From NCBI RefSeq assembly GCF_030247185.1, contig NC_080572.1:298392314-298456313 (forward strand): 64,000 bases of DNA, read 5' to 3'. Below are positions 1-10,612 of this stretch, one piece after another; position 1 is the first letter of the stretch; every line of letters starts with the position of its first letter. Source of the stretch: Malaya genurostris. Lineage: Eukaryota > Arthropoda > Insecta > Diptera > Culicidae. The notes beneath the pieces were generated by a model. That model saw nothing but the letters and a program-made list of their open reading frames with translations. It ran no database searches and was not told where the DNA came from. Both the position numbers and the translations under genes were made by a program.

Positions 1-90
<90 letters not shown>
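1..90. repeat. (TTA)n microsatellite
   Basis: About 30 uninterrupted copies of the trinucleotide TTA open the window, so the array may continue outside it. It ends at AAATAAAG. Such tails often mark the 3' end of a retroposon on the other strand, but no body of one is recognisable in the next 100 bases. Confidence 0.97.
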
Positions 91-91
<1 letters not shown>

Positions 92-199
92 ATAAAGAAG
101 TTCTAGGACAGCGTTCAATCGGTCTTTACTCCTTTTTTCGAAATCATTTACGTCCGCTCTGATATACGCGAATTTTCATTCAATTTAATATATAAAAAC

Positions 200-1383
200 G
201 GCGGGTGGGTAATGTCAGAGACATAACTGGATGTCGTGAATACGAAAACAACTGACATGTTCCTTAACACTTCCGAACATCAATTGTATGAATTATGCAC
301 GCATTCCCCTTTTTCACATTTTTCGCAAAAACAAAAAAAGCTTCACTTGATCTCGATTACTGTGAATTTCACACAGCGAAAAGTGCACAAATCTAAGCAA
401 ACTGTTCTTGATTTGCAGTAAACTGAGGATATTTCCCTACGATTTGCAAACAACAAATCCTAATAGTTCTTTAGAAAACTTTTAGAGCCATTAGAACGGC
501 TGATATTGTGCAATGCTCTCCACCGTTGTTTTTTTCCCAATGCTAAAAACTGGCAGCTGTGACGTAATCGCTCTTGTCGAAAGCGAAACTAGCTGTGCAG
601 ACGACACAAAACACATCTGCTCGCAGTGGCGATACAATCCAAACTGATTCAAGTTCTGTTGAGAGGCTTGTTTCTACCTGATTTCGTTTGTAGCTTTTTC
701 ACTAATGGGCGGTCCTAACGGCTATAAAAATAGCCGCATACAGAATTTTATTGTCGATTATTTCATTTCGGATTTGCATATTTTATTGAAAGAAACTATC
801 AATATGCTGTAGGGATTCGTTTCTAGCATTCACAAGGACCAAATTGAGGAACTCACTGCGATATTCACCACTTTTCGGAACATTTTTCCCGGACGATTTG
901 TTGTACAGCAGATATTTTGTTCTCTTCTTTAGAACGCGTTCTGATTGGCTGGTGTTGACATGGAGCAAATGAGACAGGTTTTTCAATAGTGTAGTATTAA
1001 AATACTTCAATACTGTTGCTATTCACGTTTAAATTGAAAAATTTCGATTCTATTGGTAGTTAGATTATATAAATCTTTTCACAGATCACTGAGCTATGAG
1101 CTTTAAAAATACGAGAAAGGCAAACGCGCCTTATGAATTATACTCTTTGATACTCGTTTATACCAAACATTTCAGAAAAGTTTAATTTTGAACTATTTGA
1201 GATTATGTCACACAACTGAATATTTTATCATAAAATTGTGATCATATTTCCGATGGCATGTCGCAAGAATTATGTTGATTCATTAGATACAACAATAGAT
1301 ATTCACGATCAAAAACTTATCACTCTCTCAGAGGGTAAATTTTGAAAAGGCACCCCATAGTAAAGTAAGTCGTATTCACGACA
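200..1383 (+). repeat. Repeat family H, copy 1
   Basis: This segment matches, end to end, the reverse complement of 59016-60202 and large parts of 2777-4348. One end begins GGCGGGTGGGTAATG; further in lies TGTCGTGAATACGA (232-245), which recurs inverted as TCGTATTCACGACA at the other end (1370-1383). Inside are a CRE-like TGACGTAA (560-567), a palindromic TATA block centred near 725, an octamer ATTTGCAT (772-779) and an inverted CCAAT box (GATTGGCT, 943-950). Short reading frames are open but not conserved as a real protein beyond what recent common origin explains: the 61-codon frame at 236-421 is repeated in copy 3 only because the DNA is repeated. It may be a non-autonomous DNA element or a dispersed gene-spacer fragment. 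Membership of the family is seen directly; the mechanism is not known. Confidence 0.88.
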
Positions 1384-2420
1384 AAATAAAATTTCCAATG
1401 TTATGGGATTTTATGCACATAATTTTTGGTTTCTCATAATCTCATAATTTAAAATTTATAATAGGAATCATTTCGTCATCATGCGAACTGTTCAGTGGTC
1501 AGATTTGAAATGTTTCCGGTTAACCGTTACAGTAGTTTCTATGCTAAGTAATTGGGTAAAATTTAGCTTAAAACTGATGATCTGGCAAGGTAAATGCAGC
1601 TGCGTACTCCAGTAAACTAGTAAAATGGCCGATTCACAACGATACGCGATTTTCACAAACTTATATTCAAATAAATGATTCCATTCCAAAAAAGTAAAAA
1701 ATCTTTGAAAATTTGTCTTCAATCTGTGTCAGTTTGTAGATTATGTTAATAGGGCGGAAGTACCGGAAATAGTAATCAAAAACTTCAAGCCAGAGCTCGC
1801 GGCTCGTAATTCCGGTTCCAGAATGACAGGGCGAAATGTTGTTAGTATTTGTTGTTGTTAACAGGACAAAAAGTAGTTTTTCTTGTGGGCGAATTGAAGC
1901 TCGAATCAGAATCAAGCTTTAATCAGTTGCAATTTTCTAATTGCTTTGAATACTGAAAATGATTAGGAAGACACAAAAGTAGCTGACCTTGTTCAGCTGG
2001 AATATCATTTCGGGTGTCTTTACATCTTTCACATGAGAAGAATCCAAAAGAATAAATTAACCCGAATCGTTTTGCACCTAGAATTTTATAACCACCCAAT
2101 ACTACTGGTATGTAAATTAACTTTTCGATGAATATGGAAATTAAAGTTTTACGATAAAAGTTTATTCCGTCAGAAACCAGAAGTTAATCTGATCTTCGAA
2201 GCTATTGCTGTTGATGCTGAAGTTAGGGTTTCAGCCCATTTTTGTACTTAGGACACACATTTCGCATTGATTTTTCTGCTCTTTTACCAAAATCAATAGA
2301 AATTACCCCCGTTCTCGAAGAAAATATTTCAATTATTTTTTTACTGTGGCCACGTTATAACACTTTACCCACTCATATTAATTAGTCAACAGAAAACATG
2401 ATGATGATGTCAATGTGCCA
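1384..2420. other. Gap between family H copies; mostly unassigned
   Basis: No gene is recognisable. Around 1690-1840, on the minus strand, there is wording like the core of family M (a degenerate ACTTCCGG...-type unit and a frame reading SGTGIT), so part of it is probably an old family M fragment. The rest is AT-rich with no structure I can name. Confidence 0.5.
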
Positions 2421-2424
2421 GTCT

Positions 2425-2485
2425 GCCAAAAACCATCAACGACCAAGTAACTCTTCCAGGTGTTACCAGGTTGATGGTTTTTGGC
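2425..2485. repeat. Perfect 16-bp inverted repeat
   Basis: GCCAAAAACCATCAAC (2425-2440) is repeated as its exact reverse complement at 2470-2485, with a 29-base loop. It directly abuts the larger hairpin at 2497-2619, so the two form a double hairpin block. Confidence 0.85.
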
Positions 2486-2496
2486 GGCTCATCAGC

Positions 2497-2619
2497 GCAT
2501 AGCAGTTCAAAATGAACTGCTTTATGCAAAACTCGGCAGTTCAATTTGAACCGGCTGCTTAGCGGTTCAAATTGAACTGCCGAGTTTTGCATAAAGCAGT
2601 TCAATTTGAACTGCTATGC
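2497..2619. repeat. Long hairpin built from GCAGTTCAAATTGAACTGC palindromes
   Basis: Arms of about 56 bases (2497-2552 and 2564-2619) are almost perfect reverse complements. Each arm itself contains near-perfect 19-base palindromes of the form GCAGTTCAA-N-TTGAACTGC, so the sequence can fold at two levels. It is followed by CACTGATGAGTC and GACGAAACG. The same palindromes and flanking words recur at 6650-6780 and 11690-11875, so this is a dispersed repeat family and not a local accident. Confidence 0.88.
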
Positions 2620-2776
2620 ACTGATGAGTCAAAGACGAAACGTAAAGCACATTTTGTTTGAATCTGCGTTATCTCGAATTGGGACTATTATTTTTTTTTT
2701 GTTTAATGGGCAACTAATCTGCATAATGATTTTTAGGGCCCTGATTTTCTTAACTCAATGAGGTAATATTCCTTTT

Positions 2777-4348
2777 TGTCGTGAATACGACTTACTTTAC
2801 TATGGGGCGCCTTTTCAAAATTTACTCTCTAAGAGAGTGATAAGTTTTTGATCGTGAATATCTCCTGTTGTATCTAACGAATCAACATAATTCTTGCGAC
2901 ATGCCATCGGAAATATGATCACAATTTTATGATAAAATTATCAGTTGTGAGACATAATCTTAAATAATTCAAAATTAAACTTTTCTGAAATGTTTGGTAT
3001 AAACGAGTATCAAAGGGGATAATCCATAAGGCGCGTTTGCCTTGCTCGTATTTTTAAAGCTCATAGCTCAGTGATCTGTGAAAGGATTTATGTAATCTAA
3101 CTATCAATAGAATCGAGCTTTTTCAACTTAAACGTGTATAGCAACAGTATTGAAGTATTTTAATAGTACACTATTGGAAAACCTGTCTCATTTGACCCAT
3201 GTCAACACCAGCCAATCAGAACGCGTTCTGAGGAAGAGAACGAAATATCTGCTGCTGTACAACAAATCGTTCGAGAAAAATGTTCCGAAAAGTGTAGTGA
3301 GTTCCACAATTTGGTCCTTCTGAAAGGCATGAATGTCCCGTACAGTATCCTGATAGTTTCTTTCAATGAAATGCAAATCCGAAATGAAATAATCGACATT
3401 AAAATTCTGTGTGCGGCTATTTTTATAGCCGTTAGGACCGCCCTTTAGTGAAACGGCTACAAACGAAATCACGTAAAGAAAAGCTCCTAACAAAAAATTA
3501 ATCAGTTTGGATTCTATCGCCAATACGAGCAGATGTATTTTGTGCCGTTTGCAAAGCTAGTTTCGCTTCCGACAAGAGCGATGACGTCACAGCTGCCAAT
3601 CATTTGCATGGATGAAAAAATAACGGTGGAGAGCATTACAGAAAATCAGCCGTTCTAATGGCTCAAAAGTTTTCTAAAGAACTATTAGGATTTGTTGTTC
3701 GCAAATCGAAGTTAAATGTCCTCAGTTTAGTGCAAATCTAGAACAGCTTGGTTAGATTTGTGCACTTTTCGCGGTGTGAAATTCACAGTAATCGAGATCA
3801 AGTGAAGCCTTCTTTGTTGTTGCGAAAAATGTTCCAGAGTTTAATGTCGTAGAGAATTATGCAGTTTGACCCTCCTGAATGCTAGAAACGAATCCCTATA
3901 GCATATTAATAGTTTCGTTCAATGAATTAGGCCTATTGTATTATTGATCAACCCAGCGAATTAATGATTTCTTTATTGGAAGATTATAATCGGTTGTAAA
4001 CGCTACACCTACACCAAACATATCAGTATTGCACCCACGTACAACAGTTCAGCCTGGAATTAGATGACGGAAGACTCATCATTCTCCATCACAAACGCTT
4101 TCATAAAAGGTTCTTTTCAGAGCCATTATTATTGTATTATAAAGAACTATACTGGTTATTTAATAATATTTGTGTTTCAGAATATTAAATGTAACTAATC
4201 TGTACTTTAGTTTTTTTGCATCGTTTCAAATTCTACATACAATTTCATACAATTGATCAACTAATTGATATTCGGAAGTGTTAAGGAACATGTCAGTTGT
4301 TTTCGTCTTCACGACATCCAGTTATATCTCTGGCATTACCCACCCGCC
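2777..4348 (-). repeat. Repeat family H, copy 2 (longer form)
   Basis: Inverted relative to copy 1: the TGTCGTGAATACGA end is at 2777 and the CACCCGCC end at 4348. On the plus strand it shows CCAAT (3212-3216), octamer complement ATGCAAAT (3371-3378), a 16-base palindrome GGCTATTTTTATAGCC with a TATA core (3415-3430), a perfect CRE TGACGTCA (3582-3589), and a composite CCAATCATTTGCAT (3596-3609). Unlike copies 1 and 3 it has about 400 extra bases from about 3828 to 4230. The first 90 of these repeat the internal stretch near 3285-3365, joined at the shared word AAAAATGTTCC, and they end beyond a histone-like stem-loop. Copies 1 and 3 share a single deletion of this part. Confidence 0.85.
4109..4124 (+). 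promoter_or_regulatory. Histone-type 3' stem-loop
   Basis: GGTTCTTTTCAGAGCC folds into a 6-bp stem (one G-U pair) with a TTTC loop, which is the canonical form of the 3' end signal of replication-dependent histone mRNAs in animals. It is preceded by A-rich sequence and followed 20-odd bases later by a purine run (AAAGAA), where a U7-binding element would lie. No histone reading frame is seen upstream. The match is direct; function is inference. Confidence 0.6.
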
Positions 4349-4870
4349 TTTTTTCGTTTCAGTAAAAAGTGTTAAAGTAACTTATTGTGCCATTCATGCT
4401 TCATGTTGGGAATTAAGTCAATATCCTATGTATCACTTAACTTTGTTTTGACGTAGGACTATGTTTTTTTTTCTTTATAGGGGTACCCATTCAAAAACAG
4501 TTTTCGGACATCTATAGGTCAACCAATTTCGAACGTATTCACGATATCATTACACCTTCTGCTGGGAAATATTTCCACGCATCGATCGTCTCTTGCTATT
4601 CAAAAAGAACTTTAAGGATAGCATGAAGCTAAATTATATTCGGCTCCGAATACTTGAATGGTAAATAAAATTCTCCATTTAAGTGTTGGTAATAACGGCT
4701 CCAAATCTGTTAAAAAAATTGTGAACAATTTGGCTAGTGCACAAAAACTAAATTAGCTGACTTTGCCATGGGCGAAATTTTCGGTGTCAGATCAATGGTT
4801 TGTGTGTCATAGAGATGTGTTGGTTTCTCGCATCATCACGCGGTGACTGTGAAAGCACAAATCAGTAAAG
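4349..4870. other. No recognisable feature
   Basis: AT-rich spacer between family H copy 2 and the GC-rich island. I see no reading frame, repeat or RNA structure that I can support. Confidence 0.5.
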
Positions 4871-4879
4871 GTTAGACAA

Positions 4880-5460
4880 GTAGAAAAAAAAGCTCCTACC
4901 ATGGAAGAAGCCTAGTTCAACTAATCTCATTTTACATGTCAGCGGTTCAACGTCTCCAACACCAATCCAAGAAGGCCTCGGAAAAAGAAAAGTTCGCCAT
5001 TTCACGCCACCATCGTCCCGACCGCAACAACGTGCGACAACAAAAAAAAAACTCCGAACCACTCAACTCACCTGTCAATGTCAACCACTTGTGACGGTCC
5101 ATTGACAGAAGTACACCGCCGACTTGGCAGTGCAGATTCAGTGCCTGCGCTGCTTGTCCGTGTACTCACGCCAAATCAACAACAACAAACCCCCGCCCCC
5201 TCACTCCCCGCCGCGGCTTTCTCACTGTCATCCGCGTGCGTCGCCAGATGCTGATTATTGCGCACTCGAATCGGTCTCGACTGTGGGTAGCCGACGGGGG
5301 AGGTGGTGGGAATGGGTAAACCAGAAAACCCTCAACAACTTTCCCTCGCTGCCTCCAGTCAGTGGTTGCTATGATTTCGAGACTGGTTTCGAGAGGAGTA
5401 AATATTTCGAGGACTGTAGCCGTACTTTCGTGGTGGTTGTACAAAACTATTTAGCTATTT
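4880..5460. other. Unique GC-rich island, candidate promoter or 5' exon
   Basis: Base composition changes sharply to GC-rich with many CpG, a polypurine tract and runs of CAA and C. Frames are open on both strands (for example 5124-5474 plus and 5166-5444 minus) but their translations are low in complexity and resemble no family I know, so I do not call a protein. On the minus strand the sequence GACAG|GTGAGT at 5076-5066 is a full match to the 5' splice-site consensus, which would end an untranslated exon at 5072. Confidence 0.45.
5066..5076 (-). promoter_or_regulatory. Candidate splice donor GACAG|GTGAGT
   Basis: The reverse complement of ACTCACCTGTC matches the metazoan donor consensus at every position from -3 to +6. 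It lies at the edge of the GC-rich island, with T-rich DNA in the minus-strand direction beyond it (the presumed intron). One good match in 64 kb is not proof. Confidence 0.35.
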
Positions 5461-6065
5461 TTAGCGAGGACTAGATTTGGTTTGGCTTCAAATATGAAAG
5501 AGTCCGCTGGATTCTTTCTATTATGATTGCAAAGAATATTTGTTGGATAATTTGCGATGCCTGTGCTAAGTAACGTCGTCAGAGTCGTCACCACAAGACA
5601 CAAAGATTTCAAATGTTAGAAATTAGTTCCAAACACGAAAATATTTCTCTTTTCTGAAACGTGGTCAGTAACGAAAAAAATATTACGGCTGATGAACATG
5701 CCTACTGCGATATCCGATAATTCTGTTTTTTGTTTGTACTTTTCAGTTGATCGATCGTAGTAAGAATATTTTACCTTAGTAGGAAATATCTTCCTTTTTT
5801 ACAGCCGTAAGTCTAAGTTGTTTATTGTCAAGAAATTAGGAAAAAAATTCGGTACAAAATTTAGCAAAAGCAAAATCTTGAAATTTAACCAATCACTTTT
5901 AAGAGGGTTAATCATTAATTCTTTTCTTTGGCTTTCAAAGAATATTCTGTGAAATTTTCAAGCCTATCGGAACTAAACTATCAGCAAAATATGGGCCTAT
6001 ATCTTTGCTTATCTCATACTGCGAAGAAGTAATATGGGTAATATTTCTATATGAGAACGGTAAAC
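5461..6065. other. No recognisable feature
   Basis: AT-rich DNA without a supported reading frame or repeat. Confidence 0.5.
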
Positions 6066-6109
6066 ACCGGGTAACTTCGGAAATCCGCGTAAAAAACCTC
6101 AGTGTATAA
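6066..6109. repeat. Short element-end fragment (ACACCGG...CCTCAGTGT)
   Basis: The words GTAACTTCGGAAATC and GCGTAAAAA followed by CCTCAGTGT recur at about 56180-56235. The outer ACAC and GTGT are mutually inverted. This looks like the solitary end, or a very short copy, of a DNA transposon family. Confidence 0.45.
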
Positions 6110-6645
6110 CTGATCTACATATTTTAGATTCTTATTAAATAATAACCGGGTAAGTAAACTGCTAAAGACAGAAATATCTGTTGAGAGAACTTTTCACGCA
6201 TATTCTATTTTTGAACATATTTCCCACTGATTTTCTCTTTTCTGTAATAATTTCCGAAATTCGAAATAGATCCGATTGTTTGAAACGCCACCTTTTTAAA
6301 ATGCACTTTATTTACATTCGTGTTTGTTTTTTTTTTAATTGTAAAGTGAAGAAAATTTTAAAATTTCTTCAAAAGTTGTCTGTTCTTTTCAACGAATTCC
6401 GGAAAATCGTCAAGAAAGAATTTAGAGCAAAAAGAAAATGCAGTTCAGTTTACGATACTTATCCGTTAGCCGGGCGCAAGAAAAAATAGCCTCATGCGAC
6501 TACCGCTTATTTTTAACGAAGAAAAATGTACCCAACTGAGGTAAATGCACCTAGTTTTGAATTGAAATTGTGTTAAAGGTTGATCTAACAAAAATAATAA
6601 ACCTTTCGACCAAACAATTAGGCATTCGAAATAGCTTCTCAAACT
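6110..6645. other. No recognisable feature
   Basis: The 102-codon frame at 6181-6489 starts with TTG and has a lysine- and phenylalanine-rich composition typical of translated AT-rich spacer. I see no domain. Confidence 0.5.
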
Positions 6646-6649
6646 TAAG

Positions 6650-6780
6650 GCAGTTAAAATGGAACCGCCATCTCCGCCTAACAGTCCAATTAAAACCGCT
6701 AAGCAGACGCAGAGTGCACACAATTTAGCGGTTCAAATTGAACTGTTTTAAGCACTGATGAGTAGAAGGCGAAACGAGTA
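6650..6780. repeat. Diverged member of the GCAGTTCAA palindrome family
   Basis: GGTTCAAATTGAACTG (6730-6745), then GCACTGATGAGT and GGCGAAACG, repeat the right side of the hairpin at 2564-2640. The left arm is badly decayed (GGAACCGCC..., 6661 onward), so the long hairpin no longer forms. Confidence 0.7.
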
Positions 6781-6948
6781 GAAATCGAATCTAAATATGT
6801 ACTTTTTGTGCAAACCAAAAACCCCTAAATGTTCAGCTTCTCAAAGTGGTTATCCTTTATTCCGAATTCCGGATTGCTAATATCCTTCAAAAGTTGACGA
6901 CGAAAAAGCAGCTAAATTTTTACTTGCCGGCGGTATCATTTTTTGACG

Positions 6949-7110
6949 TAAATACGTATCACTTCACTATAGGATGCTTTTTCAAAATTTACCCTCTGAA
7001 CGAGTGATTAGATTTTGATCGTGAATATCTCTTGTTTTATTTAACTAATCAACTTAATTTGTTCTCCACGTTATCGGAGATATGAACACCAGTTTGTGAT
7101 AGAATTTTCA
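6949..7110 (+). repeat. Old diverged fragment of repeat family H
   Basis: Starting TGACGTAAATACG and running through CTATAGGATGC, TTCAAAATTTACCCTCTG and GATCGTGAATATCTC, this 160-base piece aligns with the end of family H seen at 2777-2935 and 59016-59175, but with many substitutions and small gaps. It shows that the family has been present here for more than one burst. Confidence 0.75.
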
Positions 7111-7129
7111 GCAGAGATGGTTAAACACA

Positions 7130-7660
7130 AATAGCTAAATTTCATTCTAGCCTACGTAGTTGCATCTTTCATATTCCAGGTCCAAAATCAAATTCTGGAA
7201 TTCGGTTCCATAATCCAAGATCCATTTTTTTTTTTTTCATTTCCAGAGTACAGATCTGATATATAGTTCCTCGTCTAGAATCCAATTCCAGATTTCTAAA
7301 ACCTAAACCTAATTTGTAAACTTGATTCCAACCTAAGCCAGAATTTTGGAATCGAAATCTAGAACTGAGATTAAGTTCTTGATTCTAAACCTGGAATATG
7401 GAATTTGAATTCGAATATAAATTCTGGACTTGGATCTGAATTTTTAGACAGAATTCTGGAACTGGAATCGAGGTTCAGACCTCATTTTTCAAAATTCTTT
7501 CCCAGATTTCAACTGAAACTAGAAATGCAGACTGAAATCCAGGACCAAAACGCAGATCTAAAACTCCGATGTATCTCCAGAATTCCATTCTAGAATACAT
7601 TCCAAAAACAAGAATTCAACGGTAGAACTCAGGTCTAGACTTAGGATCTGAGCTTGTCAC
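7130..7660. repeat. Degenerate GAATTC/CCAGAATC-rich tract
   Basis: Short words such as GGAATC, CCAGAATTC, TTCTGGA and AATCCAGA return every 10-25 bases on both strands without a fixed period. The same vocabulary forms the duplicated blocks at 8301-8573 and 10119-10390. The tract is best described as a decayed minisatellite-like repeat. The 62-codon frame inside it is not credible as a gene. Confidence 0.65.
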
Positions 7661-8300
7661 TCTTCCTCAATGAAAGAATCCAATCCAACAACCTCATATT
7701 CGTTTTTTTACTGTCCAATTAAAAAATGACCGCATCCGAAACAAACAAAGAGAGACGAAGTATTTTCGTCTATCATTTGAACAAAAGAGAGAGTAATTAG
7801 AAACGTCACTCGTTCCTGTATGACAAAACGAAACCAAACTAACGTATGTAGGGTAAATTCATTCACCGATATTTCGAAAATCTGCGACGTTTAGCTATGA
7901 AGAATCGATAAATCGAGATAATTACTTCCAAGAAACCTCTTCGAAAACCAAAACTACTACAAATTTGAGCACCAACAGGTAGAAATCACTGTGAATCATT
8001 TTTCTTTCATTATCGCTTTTAAAAGCTTTGGTTGAATATTGGCACTGCACAGTATACGGTTTTCACTGAGAACCGAAAATGATAGAAAGGGCAAATAAAA
8101 GAAAGAACACAATTTTGAAACTACTGTTCTACTTTTGTCGTTGACTGGACATGGATCTCGTCTTATAATTTGCAAGCACAGCTGAAAGTGACATTAATTT
8201 CTCGTCATTTTTGTTTGTTTTGATTCAATGAAAATTACTTTTATTAGCTCTGCTTAGGATCCTAAATTACTTTCTACAATTTTAGAAGTGCATCGTTCTA
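7661..8300. other. No recognisable feature
   Basis: AT-rich spacer. A few purine-rich runs (AAAGAGAGA) occur but no repeat or gene is supported. Confidence 0.5.
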
Positions 8301-8573
8301 ATTTGAATTCTGGATCCGAATTTGAAAACGGAATCCTGGACCTGTATCAAAAATTCAGAATTCAGTACCGAACCAGAATCCTGGTCTCGAGTTCTGCTCC
8401 AGATCACAGATCACAGTGATCAGTCCCTGAATTCAGATCCAGAATCCTGTTCCAGAACTCAAATGCAGAATTCAGCTCTCTAGTTCAGGTTCCGAATTCA
8501 GTTCCAGAATATAGCATCTATCATCAACATAATTTTATTCCTATTCACATCATCCGTTTATGTCTCTGACATT
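8301..8573. repeat. Block A, first copy
   Basis: About 270 bases that recur at 10119-10390 with roughly one difference in ten. The block is full of CCAGAATC and GAATTC words and ends with CATCCG and TATGTCTCTGACATT, words also present near the end of family H (ATGTCTCTGACATTACCC). It is the left part of a larger duplication described in the findings. Confidence 0.9.
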
Positions 8574-9880
8574 AGCCTTTCGCCATTTTCCAACTAAAAA
8601 ACTTTTTGAACAGTTTTACTAATTTTGATCAATGAAAGAATTGTCTTTCAGAATTTCTTTCGCAAAAAAAATGTTAAAAAGATAATTTGTTTTTGTTAAA
8701 AATCCAGGGTTGTTTTCAAAATCAAAAGCGCGAAATCCGCGCAAAGTTAAAAACCAAAATCCGCGATATTCGAGCGAAACATTTCAGCACCATTTTTATG
8801 CAGGTAATACCAAGGATGGCTCTAATCGTATCAAAGAACGCTCACTGGCAACTCTTCAACGATTGAATCAGTGCCATCAAAGGGAGACGGATATCATCGC
8901 AACAACAAAAACCCGGGATGGCTCATTTAACATCGAATCGACACCAGTGCGAGAGCGAATTTCTCTCGATGACATAACTGAGAATCAAAGGTTAGCACGC
9001 TGCTGTGGGGATCCTTTCTGAAGCAACAAACGGTCGCTTATTCTCGTTTCGCGATCCGATTCTGTACAGGCTGTTAATAATTGCGATAGAATCATTTTAC
9101 TATTGCCGCTTATTCTAACTATGTGCATATAACCTTTGTATAAGTTGTGTCTATGAAAATGTCTGTGAATGCTCCACAGAAGGGTTTTGAAATATTGCAA
9201 TCTAGTACGAGAATCATCAAGTTGAATCATCGTTACTATTTTTTGCGATAATTGTCAACTTGCGATTCTCTCTTGGTAAATTCCACACAGGGGCGATCAT
9301 TATCAGACTGAAATTTTTTTAAGGGCCATGAAATACTCAGAGTATGAAGTGAAGCGAAGAAATGTAGAAAAATTCTCTCGAGGTTCATGCATTGAGAGAC
9401 TCGAATTCTTGTAGCATCTTCTACCGGATTGAAAATGTTGTATACAATATTGATAAATATCGAGCAGCTTCTGTCAAATTATCGGCAATCACCAACACTG
9501 GGTAATACTTTCCCCAGAAGTTGATGATCCGCTTAAATTTAATTTAAAAATCTGCATAAGTTTGTCATATAAACACAGTAAATAAGTTCGTCACTCTGAG
9601 AAACCTCATAGAAAACGATTTCATTTTTATTCTCCATCTTTTTCGATGTCCTTAGTAAATTTATACTCTAAATGTTACATTCAGAAAAAAAATTGCTCAC
9701 AATTGTGATTCTAGAAGAAGTAGAACAGATTTCAGAGAAGACAATTTTTTTATTTCAACGTCTTTTTGCTCGGCAAACTTTGCCTTCTCGGTAAGAAGAA
9801 TTTCAAGGTAGACCGCATCCGAATGATCTGATTTAATCTTTTTAATTTACGCTTCAATTATTTATCGCCTTCTGTATAGC
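8574..9880. other. Unassigned sequence within the duplicated unit
   Basis: This lies between blocks A and B in the first unit and is missing from the second unit. A 103-codon frame at 8710-9021 (plus) starts with TTG and is rich in charged residues, with no motif I recognise. I do not call it a gene. The stretch could be an insertion in unit 1 or a deletion in unit 2. Confidence 0.5.
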
Positions 9881-10095
9881 TTTTGTTTTATGAGACAGCG
9901 CCTTCTCCTGTTGTTGGATTTTACTCTGAATGTCTTTCTTTTCCTCCTCGTCTTTTATTCTTACATTATTTTATTTAGGGCAGGGAAAAGCCCACTGGAG
10001 TTAGTTTCTGTCTAATTTGTTCTCCAGTAGGCATAAAACCTCCTCATCTTTTGCATCAACAGATTACAATCATCTAAATGATACATTTATTTAAA
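9881..10095. repeat. Block B, first copy
   Basis: From TTTTGTTTTATGAGACAGCG to the words CAACAGATTACAATC and GATACATTT, this block matches 10391-10612 closely. It contains CAGGGAAAAGCCCACTGGA and CTCCAGTAGGCATAAAACC. Confidence 0.9.
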
Positions 10096-10118
10096 TCTAT
10101 TATAGAATTAAGTTCTTA

Positions 10119-10390
10119 TTTGAATTCTGGATCCGAATTTGAAAACAGAATCCTGGACCTGTAACTAAAATTCAGAATTCAGTCCCGAACCAGAATCCTA
10201 GTCTCGAATTCTGTTCCAGATCACATATCACAGTGATCAGTTCCTGAATCCAGATCCAGAATCCTGTTCCAGAACTCAAATGCAGAATTCAGCTCTCTAG
10301 TTCAGGTTTCGAATTCAGTTCCAGAGTCTAGCATCTATCATTAACATCATTTTATTCGTGCTCACATCATCCGTTTATGTCTCTGACATT
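10119..10390. repeat. Block A, second copy
   Basis: Direct repeat of 8301-8573. It passes straight into the second copy of block B without the 1.3 kb found between A and B in the first unit. Confidence 0.9.
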
Positions 10391-10612
10391 TTTGTTTTCT
10401 GAGACAGCGCCTGCTCCTGTTGTCAGATTTTACTCTGAATGTCTTTCTTTTCCTCCTCATCTTTTATTCTATCATTATTTTATTTGAAGCAGGGAAAAGC
10501 CCACTGGATTTAGTTTCTGTCAAATTTGTTCTCCAGTAGGCATAAAACCTCCTCATCTTTTGCATCAACAGATTATAATTATCCAAATGATACATTTCCT
10601 TAAATCTAGTGC
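10391..10612. repeat. Block B, second copy
   Basis: Direct repeat of 9881-10095. Its right 80 bases also form the left arm of a large hairpin with 10621-10701. Confidence 0.9.

Noticed and set aside
236..421. 61-codon frame conserved at 59981-60166
   Set aside because: The conservation is that of the whole repeat copy; it starts with GTG and copy 2 does not keep the frame.
3990..4108. Histone coding remnant upstream of the stem-loop (a short ACCTACACC..AACAT match to H4-like wording)
   Set aside because: The match is only about 15 bases and the neighbouring codons do not fit any core histone.
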